In this document: positions 16,185 to 25,336 of the stretch, in pieces | Layout: each line of letters begins with the position of its first letter | Numbering within the stretch: the stretch's first letter is position 1 | Assembly: GCA_965219925.1 (NCBI GenBank) | Contig: OZ244795.1 | Location: 3,658,001-3,722,000, forward strand | Reading direction: 5' to 3' | Origin: Bin87 sp965219925 | Lineage (GTDB): Bacteria; Chloroflexota; Dehalococcoidia; Lucifugimonadales; UBA3495 | DNA length: 64,000 nt | Program-made: the position numbers and the translations under genes | Notes under the pieces: generated by a model | Seen by the model: only the letters and a program-made list of their open reading frames with translations | Database searches by the model: none | Told to the model about the DNA's origin: nothing

Positions 16185-17447
16185 CTAATACACAACCCTC
16201 CGCTCTTCCAACTCCGCTACTTCGCTTTCGCCCAGCCCCAGCGTATCACACAGCACCTGCCGGTTGTGTTCCCCCATCAGCGGGGCGTGGCGGCGCACCG
16301 CCGACGGCGTCTTGCTGAGGCCCCACATCAGGTTGAATATCGGCTCGGCCCCCAGAGCCGGGTGGTCGATATCGTCATAGAGGCCGCGCTCCATGAAGTG
16401 CGGATGAAACAGCCGTTCCTCGGCGCCCAGCACCGGCGCGGCGGCCACGCCGTGGGACTGCAGCAGCCCGGTGATGGCATCGGCGTCGCGCTGGGCAGTC
16501 CATGCCCCCAGCAGTGCATCCAGTTCCTGCCGGTGTCGCTGCCGGCGATACTGGCTGCCGAACCGGTCGTCGCCGGCCCAGTCCGGACTGCCCATCGCTT
16601 CCACCAGCCCCCGCCATTCCTGTTGCGATCCCACCGCGATGGACACCCACCGGTCGTCATTGCCATCGGAGTCCGGGGCGCAGGGGTAGTGGCCGTAGGG
16701 CGCCATAGTCGGGTCATAGTTGCCGCAGGGTTGCAGGGAGCGTCCGGTCAGGGCGTATTCCATCAGGCCAATACCCTGGGTAACCACCGTTGCCCGCAGC
16801 ATGGACACGTCGATGTACTGGCCGGCGCCGGTCCGGTTGCGGTTGTGCAGCGCGGACACAATGGCAAATACGGCATGGAGCGCACCGCAGATATTGCCAA
16901 AAGCGTGCTTGAGTCCCAACGGCCCGCCACCCTCATACCCCATGGTGCTGTCGAGGCCGGACAGGGCGCCTATGGACGGAGCGTAGGCCCGCAGATCCCG
17001 CAGCGGCCCGTCCTGCCCGGTGGACGATATGGACGCCATGACGATGTCGGGCTTGATTGCCCGCAGCGTTTCGTAGCCCAGGCCCAGCCGGTCCATCACG
17101 CCGGGCGAAAAATTCTCGATAACCACGTCGCAGCGTGCCACCAAGCGTTTGGCCAGCTCGACGGCATCCGGTTCGGCGATGTTGAGGGTAACGCTGAGCT
17201 TGCCCCGGTTGACGTTGTGGAACATGGGGTTCTGCTCCGGATCGGGTTGGTCGCCAACGATGGGCCGACCCAGGCGCATGTAGTCCAGACGCTGCCGGGT
17301 TTCCACCTTAATCACCTCGGCGCCCATGTCCGCCAGCGCCATGCCGGGAATGGCGCCGGCCAGCACCCATCCAAAATCCAGCACCCGGCAACTCGACAGG
17401 ACGCCGTCGTTTGCCGGAACGTTTTCCAATGTGTTCGGTGTGTTCAT
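16185..17447 (-). CDS. CaiB/BaiF family CoA-transferase
   Basis: A 420-residue type III CoA-transferase. I place the start at ATG 17447 (MNTPNTLENVP), since the 45 extra upstream residues are low-complexity shadow sequence. Family motifs seen are CRVLDFGWVLAGAIPGMALADMGAEVIKVE, ENFSPGVMDRLGLGY, LKHAFGNICGALHAVFAIVSAL and RTGAGQYIDVSMLRA with the catalytic Asp. The tail (LMGEHNRQVLCDTLGLGESEVAELEE) is typical. It is transcribed separately from the other CoA-transferases in the window. Confidence 0.92.
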   Translation of the reverse strand: MNTPNTLENVPANDGVLSSCRVLDFGWVLAGAIPGMALADMGAEVIKVETRQRLDYMRLGRPIVGDQPDPEQNPMFHNVNRGKLSVTLNIAEPDAVELAKRLVARCDVVIENFSPGVMDRLGLGYETLRAIKPDIVMASISSTGQDGPLRDLRAYAPSIGALSGLDSTMGYEGGGPLGLKHAFGNICGALHAVFAIVSALHNRNRTGAGQYIDVSMLRATVVTQGIGLMEYALTGRSLQPCGNYDPTMAPYGHYPCAPDSDGNDDRWVSIAVGSQQEWRGLVEAMGSPDWAGDDRFGSQYRRQRHRQELDALLGAWTAQRDADAITGLLQSHGVAAAPVLGAEERLFHPHFMERGLYDDIDHPALGAEPIFNLMWGLSKTPSAVRRHAPLMGEHNRQVLCDTLGLGESEVAELEERRVVY

Positions 17448-17473
17448 GTTAGATAACCTGCAATTGCCGATGG

Positions 17474-17728
17474 TTACTTCCTGGGCGGGGCGACGAATGC
17501 CGCCACCGCCGGCATCACGGCGAGGACGCCCGCCGCCGCGATTTTGGTGTACAGGCCGCCATACACCAGGCTGACGGCCCACAGTCCCGCGAAGGCCATC
17601 GCTCCCACGATCATGCCAGCGATGATGATGACATCGGGCCGGTGGTTCTTGCGGAGGGCAATCTGACGGGAGATGAGACAGCTTCCCAGAAATACCACCA
17701 CGGCGATTACTGCAACCCGTATCAGCAA
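17474..17728 (-). CDS. Hypothetical membrane protein
   Basis: An 84-residue hydrophobic protein with segments at about residues 4-20, 33-56 and 64-80. It lies 26 bases upstream of the CoA-transferase on the same strand, so the two may share a transcript. No family is recognised. Confidence 0.5.
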   Translation of the reverse strand: MLIRVAVIAVVVFLGSCLISRQIALRKNHRPDVIIIAGMIVGAMAFAGLWAVSLVYGGLYTKIAAAGVLAVMPAVAAFVAPPRK

Positions 17729-17770
17729 CTTACCGCCCTCACTCTAATCCCTACCCCACGCATCCTGAGC

Positions 17771-18022
17771 CCTCACTGTCATTGCGAGGAGCGCAGCGAC
17801 GTGGCAATCCCGTCGCCGTAGCAAACCACGGCCCAAAATCCTGTCCATCCTGTTCATCCATGTAAAAACCCGTCCCCCACCCCCGCTCATCTTGAGCCTG
17901 TCGAAGGATCATCCTGAGCCCTTGCTGTCATTGCGAGCGTAGCGCGGCAATCTCGTCTCCGGGTGAACTTCGTTGAGGCAGCGGGATTGCCACGTCCCCT
18001 ACGCTCCTCGCAATGACAAACT
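17771..18022. repeat. Dispersed hairpin repeats (TGTCATTGCGAGG family)
   Basis: This gene-free stretch holds a left arm (TGTCATTGCGAGGAGCGCAG at 17778), a reverse copy of the GGATGAACAGGATGGACAGG repeat (17840-17866), and a complete inverted pair (17935-18015). The pair is TCATTGCGAGCG followed by GATTGCCACGTCCCC and CTCCTCGCAATGACA. Copies recur near 19361, 35749, 38403, 39480, 39603, 40924, 41594 and 56866, always between genes. Confidence 0.75.
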
Positions 18023-18032
18023 CGCAACTTCA

Positions 18033-19238
18033 TCAGATAATCCCCGTCTGATACAGCTTTACCAGTTCATCGGCTGAGAAACCCAGCCGGCCGCACAATA
18101 TTTCCCGGTTGTGCTGCCCCAGCGTTGGAGCCGGCGTCGGCGGCGCGGTATCGGCGTTAGCCAGACGATACGGCGCTCCCGGATACGCCACCGGCCCGGT
18201 GTCGGCGCGGTCGATCTCGACGAACAGGTCGGCCAGCGACGGGTCGTTGCGGACTTCCTCGTAGGTGCGGACGGGCGCCAGCGGGATGCGATGCTCCAGG
18301 GCGATTTCCAGCAGCTCGGCCTTGGTGTAGTCGGCCAGCCATGCCTCCACGTAGCCATCCACCTCGTCCGCATAAAGGTTGTTCATGGTGGTGCGGTTGC
18401 GCAGCCGGTCTTCCTGCGACCACTCGGGCATACCCATAATCTCCAGCAGGCGACGCCACTGCCGGCCCTCGGGCGAACCCACGAAGATATGTCCGTCCTT
18501 GCAGCGCAGGATGCAGTTGGGGTAGGGAAAGTCCAGGGCGTGGTGACCGGTGCGGCGGGTAACGCGCCACTGGTACACGGCCATCAGCGCCTCCGGCCCG
18601 TTGTAGAGGCCGGCCATGGTCTCTGCCTCGGCGATGTCGATGTGCTGCCCGCCGTGCCGCTCCCGGCCCAGGACGGCCATCACGACGGAGGATGCCGCCG
18701 CCATGCCGGCGAAGTATCCGACCTCCGGCGTGCCGAATGTAAGCGGTTCCCGGTCGGGTTCACCCAATCCTTCGTTGATACCGCCGGCGGCGGCCAGGTT
18801 GATGTCGTAGGCCCGGTAGTCGCGCCACGGGCCGGACAGTCCGTAGGGGCTGATCGACGCCATTACCAGCGCGGGGTTATCGGCGGCCAGGGCGTCATAA
18901 TCCAGGCCGACGCGATCCATGTCGGACGGCGGCACGTTGTGCACCACCACGTCGGACTCGGCGGCCAGGCGGCGCAGGATGCTGCGGCCCGTGGGAGTTT
19001 CCAGGTTGGCGGTGATACCCAATTTGTTTGAGTTCAGGTAGAGGAAAAGGCCGCTGCGTTCGGGATGAGGAACGTCATCGGGCCACGGCCCGTAGCGTCG
19101 GGCGGCGTCGCCCACCGCCGGCGGCTCCAGCTTGACCACGGCAGCGCCGGCATCGGCCAGCAGCTTGCCGCAGTAGGGCGCAGAGAGCATCGAGCCGATT
19201 TCCAGCACCCGCAGGTCGGACAGAAGGGAGTAGGTCAT
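18033..19238 (-). CDS. CaiB/BaiF family CoA-transferase
   Basis: A 401-residue type III CoA-transferase, started at ATG 19238 (MTYSLLSDLRVLEIGSM). Motifs are APYCGKLLADAGAAVVKLEPP, HNVPPSDMDRVGLDYDALAADNPALVMASISPYG and GGQHIDIAEAETMAGL with the catalytic Asp. LGQHNREILCGRLGFSADELVKL closes the protein. It is closest in style to the IS110-truncated copy near 8514 (both have SxxxAPYCGKLLA or AGPYCGKLLA). The physiological substrate is unknown. Confidence 0.92.
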   Translation of the reverse strand: MTYSLLSDLRVLEIGSMLSAPYCGKLLADAGAAVVKLEPPAVGDAARRYGPWPDDVPHPERSGLFLYLNSNKLGITANLETPTGRSILRRLAAESDVVVHNVPPSDMDRVGLDYDALAADNPALVMASISPYGLSGPWRDYRAYDINLAAAGGINEGLGEPDREPLTFGTPEVGYFAGMAAASSVVMAVLGRERHGGQHIDIAEAETMAGLYNGPEALMAVYQWRVTRRTGHHALDFPYPNCILRCKDGHIFVGSPEGRQWRRLLEIMGMPEWSQEDRLRNRTTMNNLYADEVDGYVEAWLADYTKAELLEIALEHRIPLAPVRTYEEVRNDPSLADLFVEIDRADTGPVAYPGAPYRLANADTAPPTPAPTLGQHNREILCGRLGFSADELVKLYQTGII

Positions 19239-19403
19239 GGCAGTTCGCAAATTGGCGTGGCGGTCAACTGTCGTACATAAGGGTCAACACAAGGGACACT
19301 AGGTTGCCACGTTGCGGTGCATCTGGCAATGGGGCATCGCGGCTCACGCGTACCCACTTTGTCATTGCGACGAGCCCAACCCCGCGGCAATCGCGCAGCC
19401 GAA

Positions 19404-20591
19404 TTAAGGCGCGCTGGGCACCGACCGCGAACTGGCGGCCCGCGCCTCGTTAACGATGTGATCAATCGCCCGTTTCATTTCCTGCGCCCGTGGCAAGGGC
19501 GTGTTACTACCCGGCGCCACGACGCCGGCCTGCACCAGAAGCCCGTTCTCACTCGTATCACCCGGTTTCAACGAAGCCTTCCTGATAAATTCTGCCAAAG
19601 GTCGCCAGTCGCTGCCGTCCTTCGTCCATTCGTAAAAACAGCCAGCCAAAATGCGAATCACGGCTGCGTTATATGCGAAAGTTTGAGGCCGCATCTTCGG
19701 TATCTGCGAATTATCGATTTGCCCGGAGACCAGGCCGTCATATTCCTCTCGCGCCGCCGGCATAAACTCATCGGCCCAGATCAAACGACGTTCGTACAAC
19801 CCGTCTAACTCTAGCATCAAGTCGTCGTTCCGCTCTCTCTTCACGCGACCGCTATATCCTACTTCGAGCGTTTTCAAGTTCGCAGCCAACTGATTGATCG
19901 CCACTAGACACTCACTAGCCCTGCGAACCGTGGTGCGTTCGATCTCCACCCGCCCGGCGAACAATTTGCTGTGATCTGACAACCGTATCGCTGTGAGGTT
20001 GAAAGCGTCTCGTTCGTCGAACCGCGTCACCGTGTTCGCTTCAGTCGGTTTGGTTTTCGACGCGTCTGCAAACATTTGCCGTAGCGCCCTGATATCCTCT
20101 TCCACATATAAGACGACAGGAATAGAAGCGCCCCGCAGGGCGATCAACTTTTCACCCCGCTTCCCGTTATTGGTTAACTCTTCAAGTGCATCTGCGATGG
20201 CTCGCCGTCGGTGTTGACCGTCGAATATCTTCATGGTGCCCTTGCGGGAGGTCAAGATCCTGAGTTCGCCGAATTGCTCAATGGGTTCACCGTGTTCATC
20301 CTCATACGGTTGAAATTCCACCGCGTCAGGAGCAATACCCAACAGCAATGCACCCAGCACCCACTGCGATTCCTCGTTCAATAAGTATCGCTGAATGTTT
20401 TTTGCATGGCTTACAGTAAGCCTTCGGTTAGCATCGCGTGCAACATCCTCGTCTACCCGCTCAGGCAACAAGCCATCCAACGTTCCCAAATCCAGGGCGA
20501 AGGAAAACACTTCCCTATCCCCCTGCCTGAAGCGGCTCGCCGGCGTTCGTAAACTATAAAGGTTCCCTACACTCGGGATAGTCAATGTCAT
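19404..20591 (-). CDS. DGQHR-domain protein, DndB-like
   Basis: A 395-residue protein with MKIFDGQHRRRAIADALEEL, the defining DGQHR motif. FADASKTKPTEANTVTRFDERDAFN also matches DndB, the regulator of the DNA phosphorothioation operon. I start it at 20591 (MTLTIPSVGN), which has a GAGG site about 8 bases upstream. No dndACDE or dndFGH genes are seen on either side, so it is an orphan in this window. DGQHR proteins also occur alone on mobile DNA; a DNA-binding regulatory or defence role is possible. Confidence 0.8.
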   Translation of the reverse strand: MTLTIPSVGNLYSLRTPASRFRQGDREVFSFALDLGTLDGLLPERVDEDVARDANRRLTVSHAKNIQRYLLNEESQWVLGALLLGIAPDAVEFQPYEDEHGEPIEQFGELRILTSRKGTMKIFDGQHRRRAIADALEELTNNGKRGEKLIALRGASIPVVLYVEEDIRALRQMFADASKTKPTEANTVTRFDERDAFNLTAIRLSDHSKLFAGRVEIERTTVRRASECLVAINQLAANLKTLEVGYSGRVKRERNDDLMLELDGLYERRLIWADEFMPAAREEYDGLVSGQIDNSQIPKMRPQTFAYNAAVIRILAGCFYEWTKDGSDWRPLAEFIRKASLKPGDTSENGLLVQAGVVAPGSNTPLPRAQEMKRAIDHIVNEARAASSRSVPSAP

Positions 20592-20736
20592 GCTGTACCT
20601 CGCGGTGATGTTTAAAATAAAGTTAACATCCAATCTATTGGGTGTCAATATTTTGGCCTGATGGACTGACGATCATATCCTGATTAATGATACCCTCATT
20701 CCTTTTACGATCATTTTGTGGGAGTGCCTACGCGCG

Positions 20737-20848
20737 TAACTGTTCAAACTTACGGGGATCTGTGGGCTATTCGGCCTCTCGTGCAAGGGCAACCAAGTAC
20801 GAGATTTCCACTATAAACCGCTTCTGTCCCTATAAACGTGAACAGTTA
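20737..20848. repeat. 112-bp repeat with TAACTGTTCA inverted ends, copy 1
   Basis: It starts TAACTGTTCA and ends TGAACAGTTA, perfect 10-base inverted ends. The core includes GGGCTATTCGGCCTC and GGGCAACCAAGTACGAGATT. Copies 2 and 3 are the same length. Short further inverted bases (GCGCG... / ...CGCGC) flank this copy. Confidence 0.85.
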
Positions 20849-21599
20849 CCCTTACGCGCCCGGTGCCTTGACAACCAGCATCTGCGTCATCGATGACGCG
20901 GTTACCTGTCGCGAGAAAACCTACGCCGGCCGTTATCACGTTTACGGGCGCCCGAGGATGCGACAGATCGATTGTTCGGAGCATCCCAATTGGTACTACT
21001 AAACTCGCTGCGCGCGAAACGGCTGGGCCGGCCGAAAGCGATACCATTGGTACTGACCCCGGTCGGATCCGGGGACGTAAGGCTGGGAGCATGACTCGGG
21101 GCCTGAGCCGGTCCAATCAGTTGAATGAGTGCTGCGATGTGGTTTGGGTTCGAGCCTGCTCGTTCTCGCTTGTTGTAATTGCTATAACGTCCGTGGTATT
21201 CTTAAATATATGATACCGATGATGTGCGCATGATCAGGCACTCTGCTACCCGGAGAAAGAATGCCGTCACGACGACGAAAGAAAACGACTACTAGGAAGT
21301 ACCAGGAGAACCGATTGGGGTTCCCGGTGCGTGCTACAAAAACCACCACGATCATCGACGAATGGGTCTCGGAACAATCGGGTCCACATGATGGAGACGG
21401 CCAAAAGGACCTCGGCGGACGCTGGCCACCGCGCGTCGCAATGGCATGCTGGCGGTTGATTATTTGGGGGCTCAAGTCCCTCAGGGCCTTGCTGTCGGCG
21501 TCGTCTCTACTTCCATGATCTACCGGTCTACGCGCTTTTCCTCGTTCGATCCCGCCTTGGCCGGCAATCCCCGAATCGTGATCCCTACTGATGGCATCG

Positions 21600-21711
21600 T
21601 AACTGTTCAGACTTGCGGGGATCTGCGGGCTATTCGGCCTCTTGTGGAGGGGCGACCAAGTACGGAATTCCCACTGCAAACTGCTTTTGTCCCCTCAAAC
21701 GTGAACAGTTA
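21600..21711. repeat. 112-bp repeat, copy 2
   Basis: The same 112-bp unit in the same orientation as copy 1, with perfect TAACTGTTCA/TGAACAGTTA ends. The core reads GGGCTATTCGGCCTCTTGTG. It differs from copy 1 at scattered positions with no length change. Confidence 0.85.
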
Positions 21712-21763
21712 CATGGCATCATCCGTCTTGACCAGTATAGAACAAAAATGCTACTATGCTTTT

Positions 21764-22130
21764 GTCAGGCTAAAACTCGTCATCGAACATCCACCTACGC
21801 CCACACCCTTTCGCCGAGGTTCAGGTCCAGCGGCCACCCAAATCGCAAACCGGCTTTAAGGCCGACCAGCGTCGAATACATCTAACCGGCGGGGTCGACC
21901 CGGCACAGCGACTAGAGCTCCATCGCTCGCGCTGCAGGACTTCATAATCCTGCAGGACGCGTAAAACCGCGGAGGTAAAAACCCTTGCGTACCCGGCCGC
22001 AGAGCTAGCCAGTACCCGAACCTCGGCAGAAACAACCGCTACAACACACCAACCACCGCCTGACCATCCACAGCTCCCCGCAACACCCACCGCCTGACCA
22101 GAAAGGAGCGAAAATCCGGAACATCCCAAT
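21764..22130 (-). repeat. Structured ~360-bp repeat element, copy A
   Basis: Read on the minus strand, this segment resembles 41160-41515 on the plus strand. Shared blocks in order are TGGTCAGG twice, a GAGGTTC stem arm, GGCCGGG..ACGCAAG, GCCGGTTTGCGATT, the second stem arm, and GACGAGTTTTA(A/G)CCTGACA. The long-range stem here is CCGAGGTTC pairing with GAACCTCGG. It has no coding frame shared with copy B. It may be a non-coding RNA or a non-autonomous mobile element. Confidence 0.65.
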
Positions 22131-22174
22131 TACCCCAACAACCATCAGCTCAGCGATCTCGGAGGTCTTGCCTG

Positions 22175-22642
22175 TTGGGAACAGTCCACCACCACCAGGA
22201 ACACAGCCAACACTTCCTGGACGCCGCCCGCCGGGGCATCTCCGGCGGCGATTACCACTACGCCGCCGTCGCCCTCTCCCGGACCGCCGGCCACAGCGTA
22301 ACGGCTGCTGCTGAAAAGAGCGGTTTCCCCTATCGGTCGCAACGGCGCCTCATCAACTTCCTGATCGACGTGGTGTGCACACGGCGCGTTCCGTTGGCGC
22401 GCCTCCGCCTGTTCCGGCGGATCCACGATCTTCCGGATGCGGTCTCGCGCGCCAACCCGGAGACGGCCCGCCGCCTCGTCCGTCAGGATTATCGTCGCGT
22501 AGTCAAACTGGTCGCTGACATGGACAACCTCATTGACCCGAACCACGCCCATCGCGAAGAGCCCGGCGACATGGCAGCCCAGGCGCCTCACCAGTCGCCG
22601 GAAGCCTTCTCGGTGCCCTCGGGCGGTGCCGGCGTGTGCTAA
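22175..22642 (+). CDS. PaREP1/HEPN-like small protein
   Basis: A 155-residue ORF that starts at TTG 22175, about 9 bases after a GGAGG. The first 110 residues (HFLDAARRGISGGDYHYAAVALSRTAGHSVTAAAEKSG, then FRRIHDLPDAV and VRQDYRRVVKLVADMDNLID) look like the helical PaREP1/HEPN type of domain: gdY-x2-A, then a helix rich in Ala. The C-terminal tail is Pro/Ala-rich. No partner nucleotidyltransferase is adjacent. The family call is tentative. Confidence 0.4.
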   Translation: MGTVHHHQEHSQHFLDAARRGISGGDYHYAAVALSRTAGHSVTAAAEKSGFPYRSQRRLINFLIDVVCTRRVPLARLRLFRRIHDLPDAVSRANPETARRLVRQDYRRVVKLVADMDNLIDPNHAHREEPGDMAAQAPHQSPEAFSVPSGGAGVC

Positions 22643-22719
22643 ACTGACGGGAAGGCCGTTGCTCGGCCCCCGTTACCCAAAACCCACCTTTCCCGCTCCC
22701 GTTTCCAAGGAGGCTCGTA

Positions 22720-23379
22720 ATGCCCAATATACGCGGCACCGGCTTGATGATGGTCTGGTGCGATGTTCCCGCCGAAGCCGAAGAAGAGTTCAATCACTGG
22801 TATAACACCGAGCACCTGCAGGAACTGCTGTCGGTGCCGGGCGTGCTGAACGCCGCCCGCTACGAGGCCACCAGCAGCGGCCCCAGGCATCTGGCGATGT
22901 ATGAACTGGAAAGCGTTGCCGTGGTGGACACCGATGCCTTCAAGAACCGCCCACCCACGCCCTGGGGCCAGAAAGCCGGCCCGCGCGCGGTGGCGACCAC
23001 GCTCATCAACAACGTCTATCAGATGATCCATCCCACCAGCCTCAGCGATGATCTGGCCAACGCCGACATGTCGCCGGCTTTGCAGATTGGCCGCATGGAC
23101 GTTCCCGCCGAGGCCGACGCCGAGTGGAACAACTGGTATTCCACCGTGTACGTACCCAACTACGAAAAGGTGGACGGCTGCATCCGTGGCCGACGCTGGA
23201 AGGCCGTCCGCGGCGAGCCGTCCTACGCCACCGTGTACGAGTTTGCGAATCCGGAAGTGTCGTCCACCGCTCCCTGGCTGGAGCAGCGCGATATCCATCC
23301 CGACAACGTCAGGATGCGCGAGGTCATGACCCACGCCGCCGGTTCGCCGGGCATCTGGCGCAAGACCTTTCAAATCTAG
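22720..23379 (+). CDS. Tandem dimeric alpha-beta barrel (EthD/Dabb-like) protein
   Basis: A 219-residue protein made of two similar halves. Each half has the pattern of a ferredoxin-like Dabb/EthD fold: MVWCDVPAEAEEEFNHWYNTEHLQELLSVPGVLNAARYE in the first, and GRMDVPAEADAEWNNWYSTVYVPNYEKVDGCIRGRRWKA in the second. Such domains form small barrels in oxygenases and degradation enzymes. The ATG follows a CAAGGAGGC ribosome site. Substrate and role are unknown. Confidence 0.7.
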   Translation: MPNIRGTGLMMVWCDVPAEAEEEFNHWYNTEHLQELLSVPGVLNAARYEATSSGPRHLAMYELESVAVVDTDAFKNRPPTPWGQKAGPRAVATTLINNVYQMIHPTSLSDDLANADMSPALQIGRMDVPAEADAEWNNWYSTVYVPNYEKVDGCIRGRRWKAVRGEPSYATVYEFANPEVSSTAPWLEQRDIHPDNVRMREVMTHAAGSPGIWRKTFQI

Positions 23380-23461
23380 CTGACCGACCGCACATGACAC
23401 CTCGCCCGCCGCTGGAACGGAAATGCCGCGAGGCTGTCGTTCTTCGCAAAGACGGGCGCGT

Positions 23462-24079
23462 ATGACAACCGCCATCGGTTTCATCAGCAGGAGCGCTCCC
23501 GCCGCCGTTGCAGCGGCGGTGGCGCTCCTGTTTTGCGTCATTCAGATTATCGTCATCCCGGCGATCCCCGGCGGTTTGCCCCCGGCGGAAGCCCAGGACA
23601 TCATCGGCGCCTCCACGCAGCACACCAGCGGCGACGCCGGACCGTACACCGTGGAAGGTGAGGCCCGCCTGCTCCCATCTCGGCAGGCCGCCATCCACAT
23701 CGTCAGGGTTTACGACGCCGCCACGGGATTGCCGGTGGACGACGCCCGCGTAAAGGTGTTGATGTCGCTGCGCGGGAGCGACAAAGCCGGTTGGGCACAT
23801 GCCATCAGTCCCAACGTTACGGGGCTCTATTCGGCGACCGTGGAGCTGGCAGAACCGGGCATTTGGGAAACCACGCTGCTGATCGAACCGCCCGGGGGTG
23901 GTGAGTACGGGGTGGGTTCCTTCACGTTCGAGGTGGCAACGCCCACGGCGGAACGCTCCGCCGGCTTCGTGTTCCTCGGCGTCGCCTTAGTGCTGGCGGC
24001 GGGCGCCAGCTATCTGGTTTGGCAGATCCGCCGGAATCAGCGACGTCGGCGGCTGGCGTCCGGCGAACCGTCGGTATGA
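23462..24079 (+). CDS. YtkA/FixH-like membrane-anchored protein
   Basis: A 205-residue protein started at ATG 23462. An N-terminal hydrophobic segment (PAAVAAAVALLFCVIQIIVIP) acts as signal or anchor. The middle has the YtkA-like beta-sandwich pattern (IHIVRVYDAATGLPVDDARVKVLM and TGLYSATVELAEPGIWETTLLI). A C-terminal TM helix ends in a basic tail (IRRNQRRRR). Its stop overlaps the next start (ATGA), coupling it to the CtaG-like gene. The pair fits a role in respiratory-oxidase copper delivery, by inference. Confidence 0.7.
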   Translation: MTTAIGFISRSAPAAVAAAVALLFCVIQIIVIPAIPGGLPPAEAQDIIGASTQHTSGDAGPYTVEGEARLLPSRQAAIHIVRVYDAATGLPVDDARVKVLMSLRGSDKAGWAHAISPNVTGLYSATVELAEPGIWETTLLIEPPGGGEYGVGSFTFEVATPTAERSAGFVFLGVALVLAAGASYLVWQIRRNQRRRRLASGEPSV

Positions 24080-25095
24080 ACCTGATACCGGCCGGAGCAG
24101 CCGGCCGCTGGGCAGCGGCGGGAGCCATCGGAGCCGTCGCCGCGCTGGCGCTGGGCGGGATAAACCTGGCATCGGCCCACCAGGGAATCCCGCCGGGACA
24201 GACTGCCGCCACCGCCTGGGGGTTCACCACCAACCCGGTGCCCAGCCTGGTCCTGCTGGCTGCGCTGTACCTGTATGTCAACGGCCTGAACAACTGGCCC
24301 AACCGCACCCATCCCATCACCCGCTGGCAACAGGCCAGCTTCTACGGCGGCATCCTGGTGCTGTTCGTCGCGCTGCAATCGCCCGTAGAACCCCTGGCCG
24401 AGCATTATTTCTCCATCCACCAGGCGCAGCATCTGCTGGTGCGAATGGTGGGGCCGCTGCTGATTCTGCTGGGCGCACCGCTGACACCCATCCTGCGCGG
24501 GATGCCCACCTGGCTGCGGCAGGGGGTGGTGCGGCGCATTGTGCGGATGCGGTTTGCGCGCTGGCTGTACGGCAAGATTACCAACCCGATACTGACCACG
24601 GTCATGTTCCTGGGATTACTGTACTTTTGGCAGGTGCCGGGGCCTCACGACCTGGCGGTGCATAACGACTGGATCCACGTGCTGATGCATGCCACCATGC
24701 TCGCCAGCGGGTTCCTGTTCTGGTGGATTGTCATCGACCCCAAACCGCACCGGTCCCGGCTGCACTACGGGCTGCGCATCCTGTATCTGGGCCTGATAGT
24801 GCTGCCCAACACCCTGCTGGGCGCTGCCATAACCTTCCGTGAGGAGGTCATCTACCTGGCGTATCAGGACTTGCCGCGACCGTGGGAGGGGTTGTCGTCC
24901 ATCACCGACCAGCGGTTGGGTGGCCTCATGCTGTGGGTGCCCGGCGACATGATGAGCGTACTGTCGGCGGGCATAGTCATGATGATGTGGTATCAGCGCG
25001 AGATGGCCGAAAACCCCAACCCGCCCCTGCCGACGCCAGCAACGCCGGCGGAGGATGAGGATGAAGATGAGGGAGAAAAAGGCGAGATTACATGA
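24076..25095 (+). CDS. CtaG-like cytochrome c oxidase assembly factor
   Basis: A 339-residue polytopic membrane protein of the caa3-type CtaG family. Seven or so TM segments are visible. Conserved histidine stretches include FSIHQAQHLLVRMVGPLLILLGAP and HDLAVHNDWIHVLMHATMLASGFLFWW. The last strongly conserved feature is a DQRLGGLMLWVPGDM segment. The C-terminal tail is acidic (EDEDEDEGEKGE). It is translationally coupled to the upstream YtkA-like gene. It is likely required for copper-centre assembly in a terminal oxidase. Confidence 0.9.
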   Translation: MNLIPAGAAGRWAAAGAIGAVAALALGGINLASAHQGIPPGQTAATAWGFTTNPVPSLVLLAALYLYVNGLNNWPNRTHPITRWQQASFYGGILVLFVALQSPVEPLAEHYFSIHQAQHLLVRMVGPLLILLGAPLTPILRGMPTWLRQGVVRRIVRMRFARWLYGKITNPILTTVMFLGLLYFWQVPGPHDLAVHNDWIHVLMHATMLASGFLFWWIVIDPKPHRSRLHYGLRILYLGLIVLPNTLLGAAITFREEVIYLAYQDLPRPWEGLSSITDQRLGGLMLWVPGDMMSVLSAGIVMMMWYQREMAENPNPPLPTPATPAEDEDEDEGEKGEIT

Positions 25096-25113
25096 GCTGG
25101 GCATCCAGCGAAA

Positions 25114-25317
25114 TTGCTGCACTTGTCCGACGGACAACGATTGTACGGCTGGCCGGAGGAATGGCCCAGTCGTCCGGAAAACGGCCATATTCTGATTGCC
25201 GAGGGTGAGTGGCTCATCGGGGGGGATGAGCGTATCCCCGTAAAAGGGGCATCAATCATCCTCATACCTGCCGATGACGTAAAAATGGTAGAATTTATGA
25301 GCATCGGTACCGACTAG
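25114..25317 (+). CDS. Small hypothetical beta-type protein
   Basis: A 67-residue ORF (TTG start) that reads LSDGQRLYGWPEEWPSRPENGHILIAEGEWLIGGDE and ends ILIPADDVKMVEFM. The alternating pattern suggests a small beta barrel. It looks like the C-terminal domain of a longer membrane-linked protein. No upstream N-terminal part is present, so it may be a truncated gene or a stand-alone domain. It follows the CtaG-like gene by 18 bases. Confidence 0.35.
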   Translation: MLHLSDGQRLYGWPEEWPSRPENGHILIAEGEWLIGGDERIPVKGASIILIPADDVKMVEFMSIGTD

Positions 25318-25336
25318 ATGCCCAGTGAGGTAAGTT

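Larger units (their letters stand above)
20592..22174. other. Gene-poor region with two repeat families
   Basis: I see no convincing gene in these 1.6 kb. The stretch holds two copies of the 112-bp repeat (20737-20848 and 21600-21711) and one copy of the structured element (about 21764-22130). ORFs of 85-165 codons exist on both strands between the repeats. They have no recognisable motifs and overlap each other, so I treat them as chance frames. The segment may be an old insertion hotspot. Confidence 0.5.

Noticed and set aside
16266..17456. A 396-codon open frame on the plus strand
   Set aside because: Shadow of the CaiB/BaiF gene on the minus strand.
19404..20591. Complete Dnd phosphorothioation system
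   Set aside because: Only the DndB-like gene is present; no DndA, C, D or E within the window.
21261..21518. An 85-codon ORF between the repeats
   Set aside because: No recognisable motif, a competing frame on the other strand, and part of it lies in repeat-rich DNA.
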